Shown here in pieces: positions 19,601 through 25,717 of a stretch of 64,000 bases of DNA. Source of the DNA: Actinoplanes xinjiangensis (GTDB lineage Bacteria > Actinomycetota > Actinomycetes > Mycobacteriales > Micromonosporaceae); NCBI RefSeq assembly GCF_003148685.1, contig NZ_QGGR01000018.1, forward strand, positions 108,824 to 172,823, in the 5' to 3' direction. Every line of letters starts with the position of its first letter. Position 1 is the first letter of the stretch. The notes below the pieces were generated by a model, which saw only the letters and a program-made list of their open reading frames with translations, made no database searches and was not told the DNA's origin. Position numbers and translations under genes: made by a program.

Positions 19601-20030
19601 GGTGTACGACACCGCGAACTACCCGGGCATCATGCTGGCCACCGACCACAGCCCACTGCCGTTCTCCGGCACGACGCTGCTGGCCAACAACGGGTTGTAC
19701 CGGACCGGTGGGGCTTTCTGGAACGAGGACCAGGAGTTCGGCGCGATCACCCTCTTCCCGTCCACGAAGGACATCACCGGCGTCACCATCCGGGACACCG
19801 ACATCATCGACTCGACCTATGACGGCATCCAGTTCAAGAACGGCGGAGGCAACATGCCGAACGTCGCCATCGCCGACGTCCGCATCGACAGGTCCAACAA
19901 CGGCGCCGGAATCCTGGCGATGAGCGGGGCCCGTGGCAACGCGGTCCTGTCCGACGTCCAGATCACCGGCTCGGCCGACGGCGACATCGTCATCCAGCCG
20001 GGCTCCCAGTTCACGATCTCCGGCGACTGA
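16665..20030 (+). CDS. Secreted GH87 alpha-1,3-glucanase (mycodextranase-like) with discoidin, CARDB and CBM domains
   Basis: A 1121-aa exported glycoside hydrolase predicted to cut alpha-1,3-glucan (fungal cell wall, dental or bacterial mutan). Signal peptide 1-31 (cleavage near AHA-AGG). Two F5/8 type C (discoidin) domains, about 35-178 and 190-325; two CARDB Ig-like domains, about 330-540; a CBM6/35-like domain from about 549 (VSYEAEAARYQG); and a right-handed beta-helix GH87 domain from about 720. Three Asp match the GH87 catalytic set by spacing: Asp904 in YADGINF, and Asp927-Asp928 in TGDDALAIW (23 and 24 residues on). I prefer ATG 16665 over an upstream in-frame start because it gives a clean signal peptide. 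A strong hairpin follows the stop. Confidence 0.88.
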   Translation: MKPISLSRRLVSVALAAGLAVFGISPVAAHAAGGPNLATGKAVSASGALGAQPASAVNDGNPNSYWESPNNVFPQWIQVDLGGGGVAIDQVVLKLPPPSAWATRTQTLSVQGSTDGSSFSTLSASAGRVFNPATGNTVTIGFTAATVRYVRVHITANTGWPAGQLAELEIYGVAGPVDPDPDPPAGGDLAVGRAIEASSTTFNFVAANANDGDTGTYWESAGFPSTLTVKLGSDANVTGVVVKLNPDAAWGPRTQSIQVQGRAGGAAAFTELKGRADYGFSPAGNQNTVTIPVGGRASDVRLQFFGNTGAPGGQVAELHVIGAWAPAPDLVVTSTTWSPATPNETSAIALTATVRNQGTVAAAATRVDFRLGGTVVAGAAVPALAAGASATVTGNAGTRAQGSYAVSATVDPANTVAETDNGNNTFTATSPLVVGQAPGPDLQVTAITMSPANPAAGAAVGFTVAVQNRGISGAGASTTRVAVGGTTLTGATPAIAAGATTTVTIGGTWTATSGGATAVATADSAGVVAETNENNNTLSRSIVVGRGAAVPYVSYEAEAARYQGTLLQADPLRTFGHTNFATESSGRQSVRLNSTGQFVEFTSANQANSIVVRNSVPDAANGGGQDWTISLYVNDVFNRKLTLSSRNSWVYGTTDDTESLSNTPQADARRLFDESNALLGQSYPAGTRFKLQRDSGDAASFYIIDTIDLEQVAPALSQPSGCVSITTYGAVPNDGLDDTAALQRAVTDDENGVIGCVWIPAGQWRQEQKILSPDPTRGQWNQKGLRNVVIRGAGMWHTQLYTNTQPHQVSGNINHPHEGNVGFDIDDNTQISDIAIFGNTQNRANRGHGLNGRFGKNTKISNVWIEHVNVGAWVGRDYSDTPAYWNPGDGVEFTGMRIRNTYADGINFSNGTRNSRVFNSSFRTTGDDALAIWANPYVKDQNVDINHDDHFLNNTVQLPWRANGIAIYGGHNNSAQNNLVYDTANYPGIMLATDHSPLPFSGTTLLANNGLYRTGGAFWNEDQEFGAITLFPSTKDITGVTIRDTDIIDSTYDGIQFKNGGGNMPNVAIADVRIDRSNNGAGILAMSGARGNAVLSDVQITGSADGDIVIQPGSQFTISGD

Positions 20031-20036
20031 CCGGAC

Positions 20037-20066
20037 GGCCGCGGGAACCGGACGGTTCCCGCGGCC
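20037..20066. terminator. Bidirectional terminator hairpin
   Basis: A perfect 13-bp stem (GGCCGCGGGAACC with its complement) and a GGAC loop sit between the convergent GH87 and DUF2690 genes. Confidence 0.75.
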
Positions 20067-20076
20067 CCTCCGTGGC

Positions 20077-20541
20077 CTAGTAGTGGCCGGTGCAGCCCAG
20101 CCGGCTGGCCGGGGTGGTGGCCCACTGCAACTGGAGACAGGCGCGGATCTGGACACCCGAGTCGTTGTACATCGGCGACCACTCGTTGCCGCCGAAGTAC
20201 TCCCACTGGAGGACCGGCGTGTAGATGCTGCCCATGCCCTCCCAGCGCTCGAGGATGACCTTGTCCTGGTTCTCAGCGCCGTAGATGCGGGCCCAGACCG
20301 TCCGGCAGGACGGGCTGTAGCGCAGCTGGAGGGTACGGCCCATGCTGCTGAAGGTCTTCGCCGTGGTGGCGTCACCACCACACGGCTTGGACGACGGATA
20401 GGTCTGCGGGTCCTTGTTGTTGCAGGCCGAGCCGCAGGCGGCGTTGGCGGGCGAACCGACCAGCAGTGCCGCCGCGGTGATCAACGCGGACAGCAGGGCC
20501 AACAGGGAGAACGAACGGCTGGGCCGTCGGACCGAATTCAT
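20077..20541 (-). CDS. Small secreted DUF2690 protein
   Basis: A 154-aa exported protein of unknown function. The N-terminal signal peptide (about 1-35, hydrophobic SLLALLSALITAAALLVG, cleavage near ANA) is followed by a DUF2690 domain with paired cysteines (CGSACNNKDPQTY, KPCGGDATT, SPSCRTVWARI) and a Trp/Tyr-rich C-terminal part ending CLQLQW...LGCTGHY. DUF2690 proteins in actinomycetes are often secreted or tethered; no enzyme activity is known. The start ATG follows GAGGAG by 5 bases. It is convergent with the GH87 gene and shares its terminator hairpin. Confidence 0.8.
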   Translation of the reverse strand: MNSVRRPSRSFSLLALLSALITAAALLVGSPANAACGSACNNKDPQTYPSSKPCGGDATTAKTFSSMGRTLQLRYSPSCRTVWARIYGAENQDKVILERWEGMGSIYTPVLQWEYFGGNEWSPMYNDSGVQIRACLQLQWATTPASRLGCTGHY

Positions 20542-20665
20542 CGGGACTCCTCGGGGAACAGGATCATTTCGGTCGTGGAGTATCGACGGACGCCGTTCCC
20601 CTTCTTCCGTCCGACTCCCGGCGAGTGGCGGGGCTCTCCGGAGTCCACTGTGGTGTAAAGAACCT

Positions 20666-21370
20666 TTACCGAATCTGCGAGGATACGTGGTTCGGCGCGG
20701 CGCAGGTCGTCGCGGGTCGCACCGGCCAACCCTCGCGCTCGGCGACGGCGGTCAGCTCGGGGTCGCCCCCGATCACCGTCGGGTTGCCGACCTCGGCCAG
20801 GAACGCCAGGTCACTGGAGTGGTCGCCGTAGCCGTAGCATGCGGCCGGGTCGGCGCCCCGGGCCGCGATCAGGTCGAGCACCGCGGACCGTTTGTGGTCG
20901 CCGATCATCGGCACGGCGACCTCGCCGGTGAGCCGGCCGGCAGCGTCCAGCAGCGGCTCCGTGCAGAGGACCACGTCGGCACCGAGGTGGGCGGCGACCG
21001 GGTCGAGGCAGACCCGGAACGAGCCGGAGACCAGCGCGACGACGTGCCCGGCGGCCTGATGGAACCGCAGCGCGGCGAGGCCCTCGGCGAGGAACGGCTC
21101 GGGGCGGGTGAGCAGGTCGGCGTACCAGCGCTCGCCGGCCGCGCGCAGATCGGCCCAGCCCGCCCCGGTGAAGAGCCGGTAGTAGGCGCGGTTGATCTCG
21201 CTGCGCGGCACCCCGGAGGCGGCGGCCCGGCGCAGTGCACCGGCCTGCTCGTCGTAGCGGCTGCCGTCGTCGCCGCAAACGGCCAGGTGGAAGCGCAGGA
21301 AGTCGAACATGCTCTTGGTGTCGACGAGGGTCTCGTCCACGTCGAAGAAGGCGATCGTCACTCCGGTCAC
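20666..21370 (-). CDS. HAD-IB family phosphatase coupled to KAS III gene
   Basis: A 234-aa haloacid dehalogenase-superfamily phosphatase (SerB/HAD-IB type). All four motifs are intact: I, FFDVDET (Asp10 nucleophile, Asp12); II, LVSGSF (Ser115); III, Lys160 in GDHKRSAV; IV, YGDHSSDLAF (Asp183, Asp187). The cap region lies between I and II (about 20-100). The GTG start at 21370 overlaps the TGA of the upstream KAS III gene (GTGA), so the two are translationally coupled. In butenolide/gamma-butyrolactone pathways a phosphatase removes the phosphate left by the DHAP-derived precursor; beside an AfsA-like gene this is an attractive role, but the substrate is unproven. A phosphoserine-type or lipid-phosphate substrate is the alternative. 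Confidence 0.88.
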   Translation of the reverse strand: MTGVTIAFFDVDETLVDTKSMFDFLRFHLAVCGDDGSRYDEQAGALRRAAASGVPRSEINRAYYRLFTGAGWADLRAAGERWYADLLTRPEPFLAEGLAALRFHQAAGHVVALVSGSFRVCLDPVAAHLGADVVLCTEPLLDAAGRLTGEVAVPMIGDHKRSAVLDLIAARGADPAACYGYGDHSSDLAFLAEVGNPTVIGGDPELTAVAEREGWPVRPATTCAAPNHVSSQIR

Positions 21371-22377
21371 CACCGGACCAGGCTCATGCCGACGGCCATG
21401 CCGCCGCCGAACGCCACGAGCAGCACCAACTCGCCCCGCTCGATCTGCCCGGCCCGTACCGCGGCGTCCAGGGTGATCGGCACCGAGGCGGCGCCGGTGT
21501 TGCCGAAGCGGTCGACGGTGCGGTGCACGATCGCCTGCGGAAGCCCGAGATCGGCGGCCAGGTCGTCGAGCATGCGACCGTTCGCCTGGTGCGGCACGAC
21601 GTGCCGCACCTGGGCCGGATCCACCCCGCTGTCCGCCAGGAACTGCCGGACCAGCCCGGGCACGTGGGTGGCGACGTAGTCGCGGACCGCCCGGCCCTTC
21701 ATGGTGAAGTACTGGTCGCCGGCGGTGATCGCGTCCACCGTGAGCGGCGCGCGGCTGCCGCCACCCGGCACACCGATCAGGTCCGCATGGTCGCCGTTGC
21801 TGATCAGGCGGTGGGCGAGGACCCCGGAGCCGTGCGGCACCGCCCCCGCGACCACCGCGCCGGCGCCGTCGCCGAACAGGATCGTGGTGCGCCGGTCGGT
21901 CGGGTTGAGGATGCGGGAGTAGACGTCCGCCCCGATCACCAGCGCGCGGGAACCCTCCCGGCCGGCCAGGAACCGCTCCGCGGTGCCCAGCGCGAAGACG
22001 AAACCGCTGCACACCGCGTTGAGGTCGAAGGCGGTGGCGCCGGTCGCCCCGAGCTTCGCCTGCACCAGCGTGGCGGTGGGCGGCTGCGGGTGGTCGGGGG
22101 TGGAGGTGGCGACCACGATCAGGTCGATGTCGGCGGCGGTCAGGCCGGCCTGCTCGAGGGCGCGACTGCCGGCGGTCGCCGCCAGGTCGGAGGTGGCCTC
22201 GGTGGGTGCCGCCCACCGCCGGGTCCGGATGCCGGTCCTGCCGAGGATCCATTCATGGTCGACACCGGCCGGCCGGCCGACGTCGTCGTTGCCCACCTCC
22301 CGCTCGGGCAGGTAGGAACCGGTGCCCAGGATGCCGGCCGGTGCCGGGCCGGCCCGGCCGGTGATTACGGTGCGCAT
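21367..22377 (-). CDS. 3-oxoacyl-ACP synthase III (KAS III / FabH-like)
   Basis: A 336-aa thiolase-fold condensing enzyme that typically joins an acyl-CoA starter to malonyl-ACP. The catalytic triad is complete: Cys123 (NAVCSGF), His263 (VPHQANGRM), Asn293 (FGNTGAAS). Length and layout are those of FabH. It lies apart from any fatty acid synthase genes, is coupled to a HAD phosphatase by a 4-base overlap, and is divergent from an AfsA-like gene, which suggests a dedicated secondary-metabolite or signal role rather than housekeeping FAS II. Upstream of the start are a perfect 12-bp palindrome (22390-22401) and an ARE-like inverted repeat (22415-22431), so transcription is probably controlled by a dimeric repressor. 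Confidence 0.9.
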   Translation of the reverse strand: MRTVITGRAGPAPAGILGTGSYLPEREVGNDDVGRPAGVDHEWILGRTGIRTRRWAAPTEATSDLAATAGSRALEQAGLTAADIDLIVVATSTPDHPQPPTATLVQAKLGATGATAFDLNAVCSGFVFALGTAERFLAGREGSRALVIGADVYSRILNPTDRRTTILFGDGAGAVVAGAVPHGSGVLAHRLISNGDHADLIGVPGGGSRAPLTVDAITAGDQYFTMKGRAVRDYVATHVPGLVRQFLADSGVDPAQVRHVVPHQANGRMLDDLAADLGLPQAIVHRTVDRFGNTGAASVPITLDAAVRAGQIERGELVLLVAFGGGMAVGMSLVRW

Positions 22378-22389
22378 AGCTTTCCCCCG

Positions 22390-22401
22390 AATTGATCAAT
22401 T
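22390..22401. promoter_or_regulatory. Perfect 12-bp palindrome AATTGATCAATT
   Basis: AATTGATCAATT lies 13-24 bases upstream of the KAS III start, in an AT-rich island unusual for this genome. It is a plausible repressor site over the 5-prime untranslated or core promoter region. Confidence 0.5.
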
Positions 22402-22414
22402 TGCTTTCGGCTGC

Positions 22415-22431
22415 AAACAACCGGATTGTTT
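22415..22431. promoter_or_regulatory. ARE-like inverted repeat (gamma-butyrolactone receptor-type site)
   Basis: AAACAA (22415-22420), CCGGA, TTGTTT (22426-22431) is a 17-bp near-palindrome. It resembles the AT-flanked, CCGG-centred autoregulatory elements bound by TetR-type gamma-butyrolactone receptors. It lies 38-54 bases upstream of the KAS III start and in the divergent region of an AfsA-like gene. No receptor gene is in the window. Confidence 0.45.
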
Positions 22432-22591
22432 TCTTCATTGTCTGATCGGCCGGTCGAACGTATCTACTGGCGTCGTCAAGGGTCAATCCCGATGTCCGGA
22501 AAGCGATTGTGACCGGGCGCACATCTGATTGTAGGATGTGTCACCTCCGTGACGGCCCAAGTCTGTTGACACTCAAAGAGAAGAGCCGATA

Positions 22592-22606
22592 CGTTCGGTC
22601 CGAACG
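22592..22606. promoter_or_regulatory. 15-bp palindrome upstream of the AfsA-like gene
   Basis: CGTTCGG and CCGAACG flank a single central T. It lies about 45 bases upstream of a GATAAT -10 candidate for the AfsA-like gene, a position suited to an activator or repressor dimer. Confidence 0.45.
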
Positions 22607-22778
22607 CGACTGTGGCCGCATCTGGGGGACGGCCCGGCAGAAAATCGGGGGATAATTCTTGCGGTTCGCTTCGTCTTAGTGAGCAACCTTCCGTACCGGT
22701 GGCCTCTGGTTGATCGGTCTCTCGTCATGCCTTCCGCGCGCCGAGTCGATTCCGGCTGCGCAAAAATAAGGAGTAATC

Positions 22779-23528
22779 GTGCGCAAGATCTGTATCGTGG
22801 GCGACCGTTTCCGTGGTCTGGAACAGCATGACCGGGTCAGCACGCTGAGCGGCTTCACCCGGTCGCTCGGCAGCGGCGCCCTGGACAACCTGGAGGAGCA
22901 GCTGGTCCTGGTCGCCGGGGACGGCGTCGGGCCGTACGAGTGGGATCACCTGGCCGAGGCGCTCGCCCGGCGCGGTCTCCAGGACCGGATCACCATCGAG
23001 GCACGCAACGAGCCGCTGGTCCGCCGGGGCGAGGCGCACAAGCACCGGGAGACGAACATCCTGGTGGCCGGCCTGCACCGGGTCGCCGACGGGCACTTCG
23101 CGGCGTCGCTGCGGGTGCACAACGACAACGAGTTGCTGCTCGACCACCAGACCGGTCAGCACACGCAGGGCATGGTGTCGGTCGAGGCCGCCCGCCAGAT
23201 GTTCCTGGCCGTGACCGAGCGGTTCTACGCCAGCGCCTGGCCGCAGAACCACTACTACTACGTGCTGAACTCGATGAACGTCACCTTCGAGAACTTCCTG
23301 TTCCCGATCGGGGCGACCCTCGACCTGCACGTCGAGCAGGCCGATGTGGCGCGGCCCGAGCGCCTGGCGATGACCGTGCGGGTCGACGTCTCGCAGGCGG
23401 GCCGGCGCTGTGCGTCGGTCGCGATCGAGTACACCGCCTTCGAGTCCTCGGTGGTGGAGAGCAAGGAGACCCGGCGCGCGGCGGCCGCCGTCGACACCGT
23501 TCTCGACAGGCAACTGGTGACCGCCTGA
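22779..23528 (+). CDS. Short AfsA-like hotdog protein (A-factor biosynthesis domain)
   Basis: A 249-aa protein with one recognisable AfsA repeat (about 85-230). The family signature is clear at 114-140: HNDNELLLDH, then QHTQGMVSVEAARQ, corresponding to the H...DH..DHVPGMVLLEAARQ motif of AfsA/ScbA, though the second DH is QH. Canonical AfsA proteins are about 300 aa with two tandem repeats; here the first 80 residues (MRKICIVGDRF...) are a different, unrecognised domain. AfsA enzymes acylate DHAP with a beta-ketoacyl chain to start gamma-butyrolactone or furan signal synthesis. Divergent KAS III and phosphatase genes fit that chemistry. The GTG start is set by AAGGAG 6 bases upstream. A strong terminator follows. 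Confidence 0.8.
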   Translation: MRKICIVGDRFRGLEQHDRVSTLSGFTRSLGSGALDNLEEQLVLVAGDGVGPYEWDHLAEALARRGLQDRITIEARNEPLVRRGEAHKHRETNILVAGLHRVADGHFAASLRVHNDNELLLDHQTGQHTQGMVSVEAARQMFLAVTERFYASAWPQNHYYYVLNSMNVTFENFLFPIGATLDLHVEQADVARPERLAMTVRVDVSQAGRRCASVAIEYTAFESSVVESKETRRAAAAVDTVLDRQLVTA

Positions 23529-23543
23529 CGATCTGCGCATGAC

Positions 23544-23590
23544 GGGCGATGCCGGACGATGGAGATATCGTCCGGCATCGCCCTTTTATT
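23544..23590. terminator. Strong rho-independent terminator
   Basis: A perfect 17-bp stem (23544-23560 with 23567-23583), a 6-base GGAGAT loop and TTTT directly after the stem. It serves the AfsA-like gene and, from the other side, the convergent KAS III-like operon. Confidence 0.85.
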
Positions 23591-23619
23591 CGAGATCCGG
23601 AAACCCCGTAACGCGCAAT

Positions 23620-24645
23620 TTACGAGAACGACTCCAGCGCTGCGATGCTGATAGTGAATCCGGCTCCGGCGCTGATGAAGATATCGATCCGGGGTGCGTT
23701 CGCACTCGCTTGGGCATCCGCGAGATTGGCGATCAGATCGCCCGCGCCGAGATGTCCCGTCGCATCGCCGAGGCGCCGCTGCGGAAGGTCGGTCAGTGCG
23801 GCGACCGCCGGGGCGTAGAGCGAATCCAGCGTCGCATTCATGAGCCTTGGTAGATAAACCTTCCCATTCGCGGTCAGGTCCTGGCCGGCCAGGTCGGAGA
23901 GCACCTTGGCGAGCAGTTTGCCGACCATGCCGCGCATCGCCTCGGCGAGTGCCTCGCTCCCGTGCTCCTGTAGATAGCGGCGCTTGGTGGCCTGCACGTC
24001 CACCGGCCAGGACCCGGCCGGGGCGACGTCGGCCGGCGCATCGACCGGCCGGTGCATGCTCTCCAGATGTGGCAGCGCCCCGGTGTGCAGGCTCACCAGG
24101 GTGCTCGCCGGGCCGCCGACCGGGGCCGGATGCGCTGACGAGACGGCCAGCACCGCGGTCCCGGCATCGCCGTACAGCACGCCGTAGTCACCGGACCAGC
24201 GGTCGAAACCCGGCCCGCGGAACGCGTCGCCGGTACAGATCAGCGCGGTGAACGGGGCGCCGGCCCGGGCGACCCGGTCGGCGAGGTGCACCGCGGCGGC
24301 ACCGCCGTTGCACATCTGCTGAAGGCCGATGGGATTCGCCGACAGCCCGGCCCGATCGGCGAGCGCGTGGGCCGGCGACCAGAAGTGCGCGCCCTGGAAG
24401 TAGGTCCAGGCGTAGTACAGGTCCTCGATCTCGGCGGCCGGGTGGCCGGTGCGGGCCAGGACGGTCCGGGCCGCGGCGGCGGCGAGGTCGACCGGACTGC
24501 CGCCGGTCACCGGCAGCGTCGTCGCCGGGTCGACGTCGGGATGCCGCCCGCGCAGCCGGCCCTCGGCGACCGCCGCGGACAGGACGTCGGTGGTGGTGGG
24601 CAGTTCCAGCGTCGCGGCGTGCAGCCGCAGACGATGCGTGGTCAT
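23620..24645 (-). CDS. KAS III-like acyltransferase (CerJ/ChlB3-type candidate)
   Basis: A 341-aa thiolase-fold protein related to KAS III but with an altered active site. Cys112 is kept (QQMCNGGAAAV). The usual PHQAN is replaced by a region YLPRLMNATL with no His, and the GNTGAAS loop is replaced by TGHLGAGD, which supplies His298 and Asp303. This pattern is typical of actinomycete ketoacyl synthase III family proteins used as acyltransferases (CerJ, ChlB3 class) rather than decarboxylating condensing enzymes; that assignment is from memory of the family. It is the last gene of the five-gene MarR-controlled operon, 41 bases after marR. The substrate is unknown. Confidence 0.75.
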   Translation of the reverse strand: MTTHRLRLHAATLELPTTTDVLSAAVAEGRLRGRHPDVDPATTLPVTGGSPVDLAAAAARTVLARTGHPAAEIEDLYYAWTYFQGAHFWSPAHALADRAGLSANPIGLQQMCNGGAAAVHLADRVARAGAPFTALICTGDAFRGPGFDRWSGDYGVLYGDAGTAVLAVSSAHPAPVGGPASTLVSLHTGALPHLESMHRPVDAPADVAPAGSWPVDVQATKRRYLQEHGSEALAEAMRGMVGKLLAKVLSDLAGQDLTANGKVYLPRLMNATLDSLYAPAVAALTDLPQRRLGDATGHLGAGDLIANLADAQASANAPRIDIFISAGAGFTISIAALESFS

Positions 24646-24686
24646 GGTGCGGATCCCCGTCGTCCGGGCGGCCGTCGCCGCCCGGG

Positions 24687-25136
24687 TTACCGCCCGGCGG
24701 ACTCGACCGCGGTGATGAGTCGTTCCACGTACTCCTGGAGTTGCTCGCGCTCTTCTGCGCTGAAGGCCTCCGCCATGCGCAGCTCCAGCTCGACGGCCCG
24801 CTCGTCGGCCTTGCGGAGCAGGGTCTGGCCCGCCCGGGTGAGCCGGGAGACCAGAACCTGGCCGTGGTCCTCCGAGCGGCGCCGCTCGACCAGCCCGCGG
24901 GTCTCCAGGTTGGCCAGCATCGTCGCCATCGTCTGCGGGGTGACCATGCAGCGGCGGGCCAGATTGGCGCCGGAGATCCCCGGGTGCTCGCCGAGCACCA
25001 GGAGCGCGCTGTACTGCGGGACGGTCAGGTCGAGATCACGCAGGACGGCGGTCTTGCCCGCGATGACCACCTGCTCGGCTCGCTTGACCAGGTTGCCGAG
25101 TCGTTGTTCGACCGGCAGTCGCGTAGTCGTTCGCAC
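24687..25136 (-). CDS. MarR family transcriptional regulator
   Basis: A 149-aa winged-helix dimeric regulator. The helix-turn-helix lies at about 60-85 (GISGANLARRCMVTPQTMAT), the wing at LVERRRSEDHGQ, and the dimerisation helices at the C-terminus (FSAEEREQLQEYVERLITAV). The GTG start at 25136 is supported by GGGAGG 6 bases upstream. A 16-bp palindrome TATCAGGGTTCTGATA lies between the -35 and -10 boxes of its probable promoter (25177-25205), and two close variants lie in the divergent promoter region of the monooxygenase and the MFS exporter. It is therefore probably an autorepressor of this locus that responds to a small, possibly phenolic, ligand. Confidence 0.9.
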   Translation of the reverse strand: MRTTTRLPVEQRLGNLVKRAEQVVIAGKTAVLRDLDLTVPQYSALLVLGEHPGISGANLARRCMVTPQTMATMLANLETRGLVERRRSEDHGQVLVSRLTRAGQTLLRKADERAVELELRMAEAFSAEEREQLQEYVERLITAVESAGR

Positions 25137-25176
25137 GCTTCGCCTCCCTGGCGAGGACGGTCAGAAGAATGCGGCC

Positions 25177-25205
25177 ACTCTATCAGGGTTCTGATATGTG
25201 TTCCA
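25177..25205 (-). promoter_or_regulatory. marR promoter with MarR box between -35 and -10
   Basis: Reading the minus strand: -35 TGGAAC (25200-25205), 17-base spacer, -10 TAGAGT (25177-25182). The perfect palindrome TATCAG-GGTT-CTGATA (25181-25196) fills the spacer, so a bound dimer would block polymerase. It also overlaps the last codons of the isochorismatase-like gene. Confidence 0.6.
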
Positions 25206-25707
25206 CCTGCGATACTCCCCAGGAAGCCGATGAAGTGACGGTGACCAGGCCCTTCAGTACCTGGACGGCCTGCCGGTGCCCCTCCGCCGAGAGGCTGGTG
25301 GTGGCGTCCTCCAGGACGGTGACCCGGAAGCCGAGGGCCGCCGCCTCCCGGGCCGTGACACCGACACCGTGCGACAGGGCGATACCGGCGAGCACCACGT
25401 GGGTCACCCCGGCGGTCCGCAGCCGGCCGGCCAGCGGGGTGCCGTCGAAGGCGCCGAGACCGTATTTGGTGACGACCGGCTCGTCCGGGCGCACCTCCAG
25501 GCCGGACACGATCCGGTTGCGCGGCGCCGCCGGGTCGGCGCCGGGACCCAGGCCGTCGAGATAGCGCACGAACCAGACCGGAACGCCGGCCGCGCGACTG
25601 TCCGCGGCCAGCGTGGCGCACCGGGCGGCGATCTCGGCGCCGTGCCGCGGCGACAGCGGCATCCGGGTGATCCAGTTCTGGAGGTCGATGAGAACCAGCG
25701 CGTCCAT
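25183..25707 (-). CDS. Isochorismatase-like hydrolase with Gly in place of the catalytic Cys
   Basis: A 174-aa isochorismatase-superfamily protein. Asp8 (LVLIDLQNW) and Lys81 (VVTKYGLGAF) of the triad are present, but the Cys of cysteine-type amidohydrolases is Gly114 in GIALSHGVGVTAREA. Gly at this position is known in true isochorismatases (EntB, PhzD), which cleave a vinyl ether without a Cys, so that chemistry is possible; a non-catalytic role is the alternative. The ATG at 25707 follows GAGG by 8 bases; an upstream GTG (25716) has no ribosome site. It sits 10 bases after the aldo/keto reductase in the MarR-controlled operon. Confidence 0.85.
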   Translation of the reverse strand: MDALVLIDLQNWITRMPLSPRHGAEIAARCATLAADSRAAGVPVWFVRYLDGLGPGADPAAPRNRIVSGLEVRPDEPVVTKYGLGAFDGTPLAGRLRTAGVTHVVLAGIALSHGVGVTAREAAALGFRVTVLEDATTSLSAEGHRQAVQVLKGLVTVTSSASWGVSQVEHISEP

Positions 25708-25717
25708 CGAGGGCACC

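Larger units (their letters stand above)
22378..22778. other. Divergent regulatory region between KAS III and AfsA-like genes
   Basis: 401 bases without a gene. Besides the two palindromes listed separately it holds GTCAC-CTCC-GTGAC (22540-22553), the 15-bp CGTTCGG-T-CCGAACG (22592-22606) and a possible -10 box GATAAT (22651-22656) directed towards the AfsA-like gene. Base composition is clearly lower in GC than in neighbouring intergenic regions. Confidence 0.5.

Noticed and set aside
20666..22252. A 528-codon frame joining the HAD phosphatase to an N-terminal extension
   Set aside because: The extension is the shifted frame of the KAS III gene; the phosphatase begins at the GTG overlapping the KAS III stop.
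20077..22377. Possibility that the KAS III/HAD genes belong to the housekeeping fatty acid synthase
   Set aside because: No fabD, acpP or fabF neighbours; the partner is a phosphatase and the divergent gene is AfsA-like.
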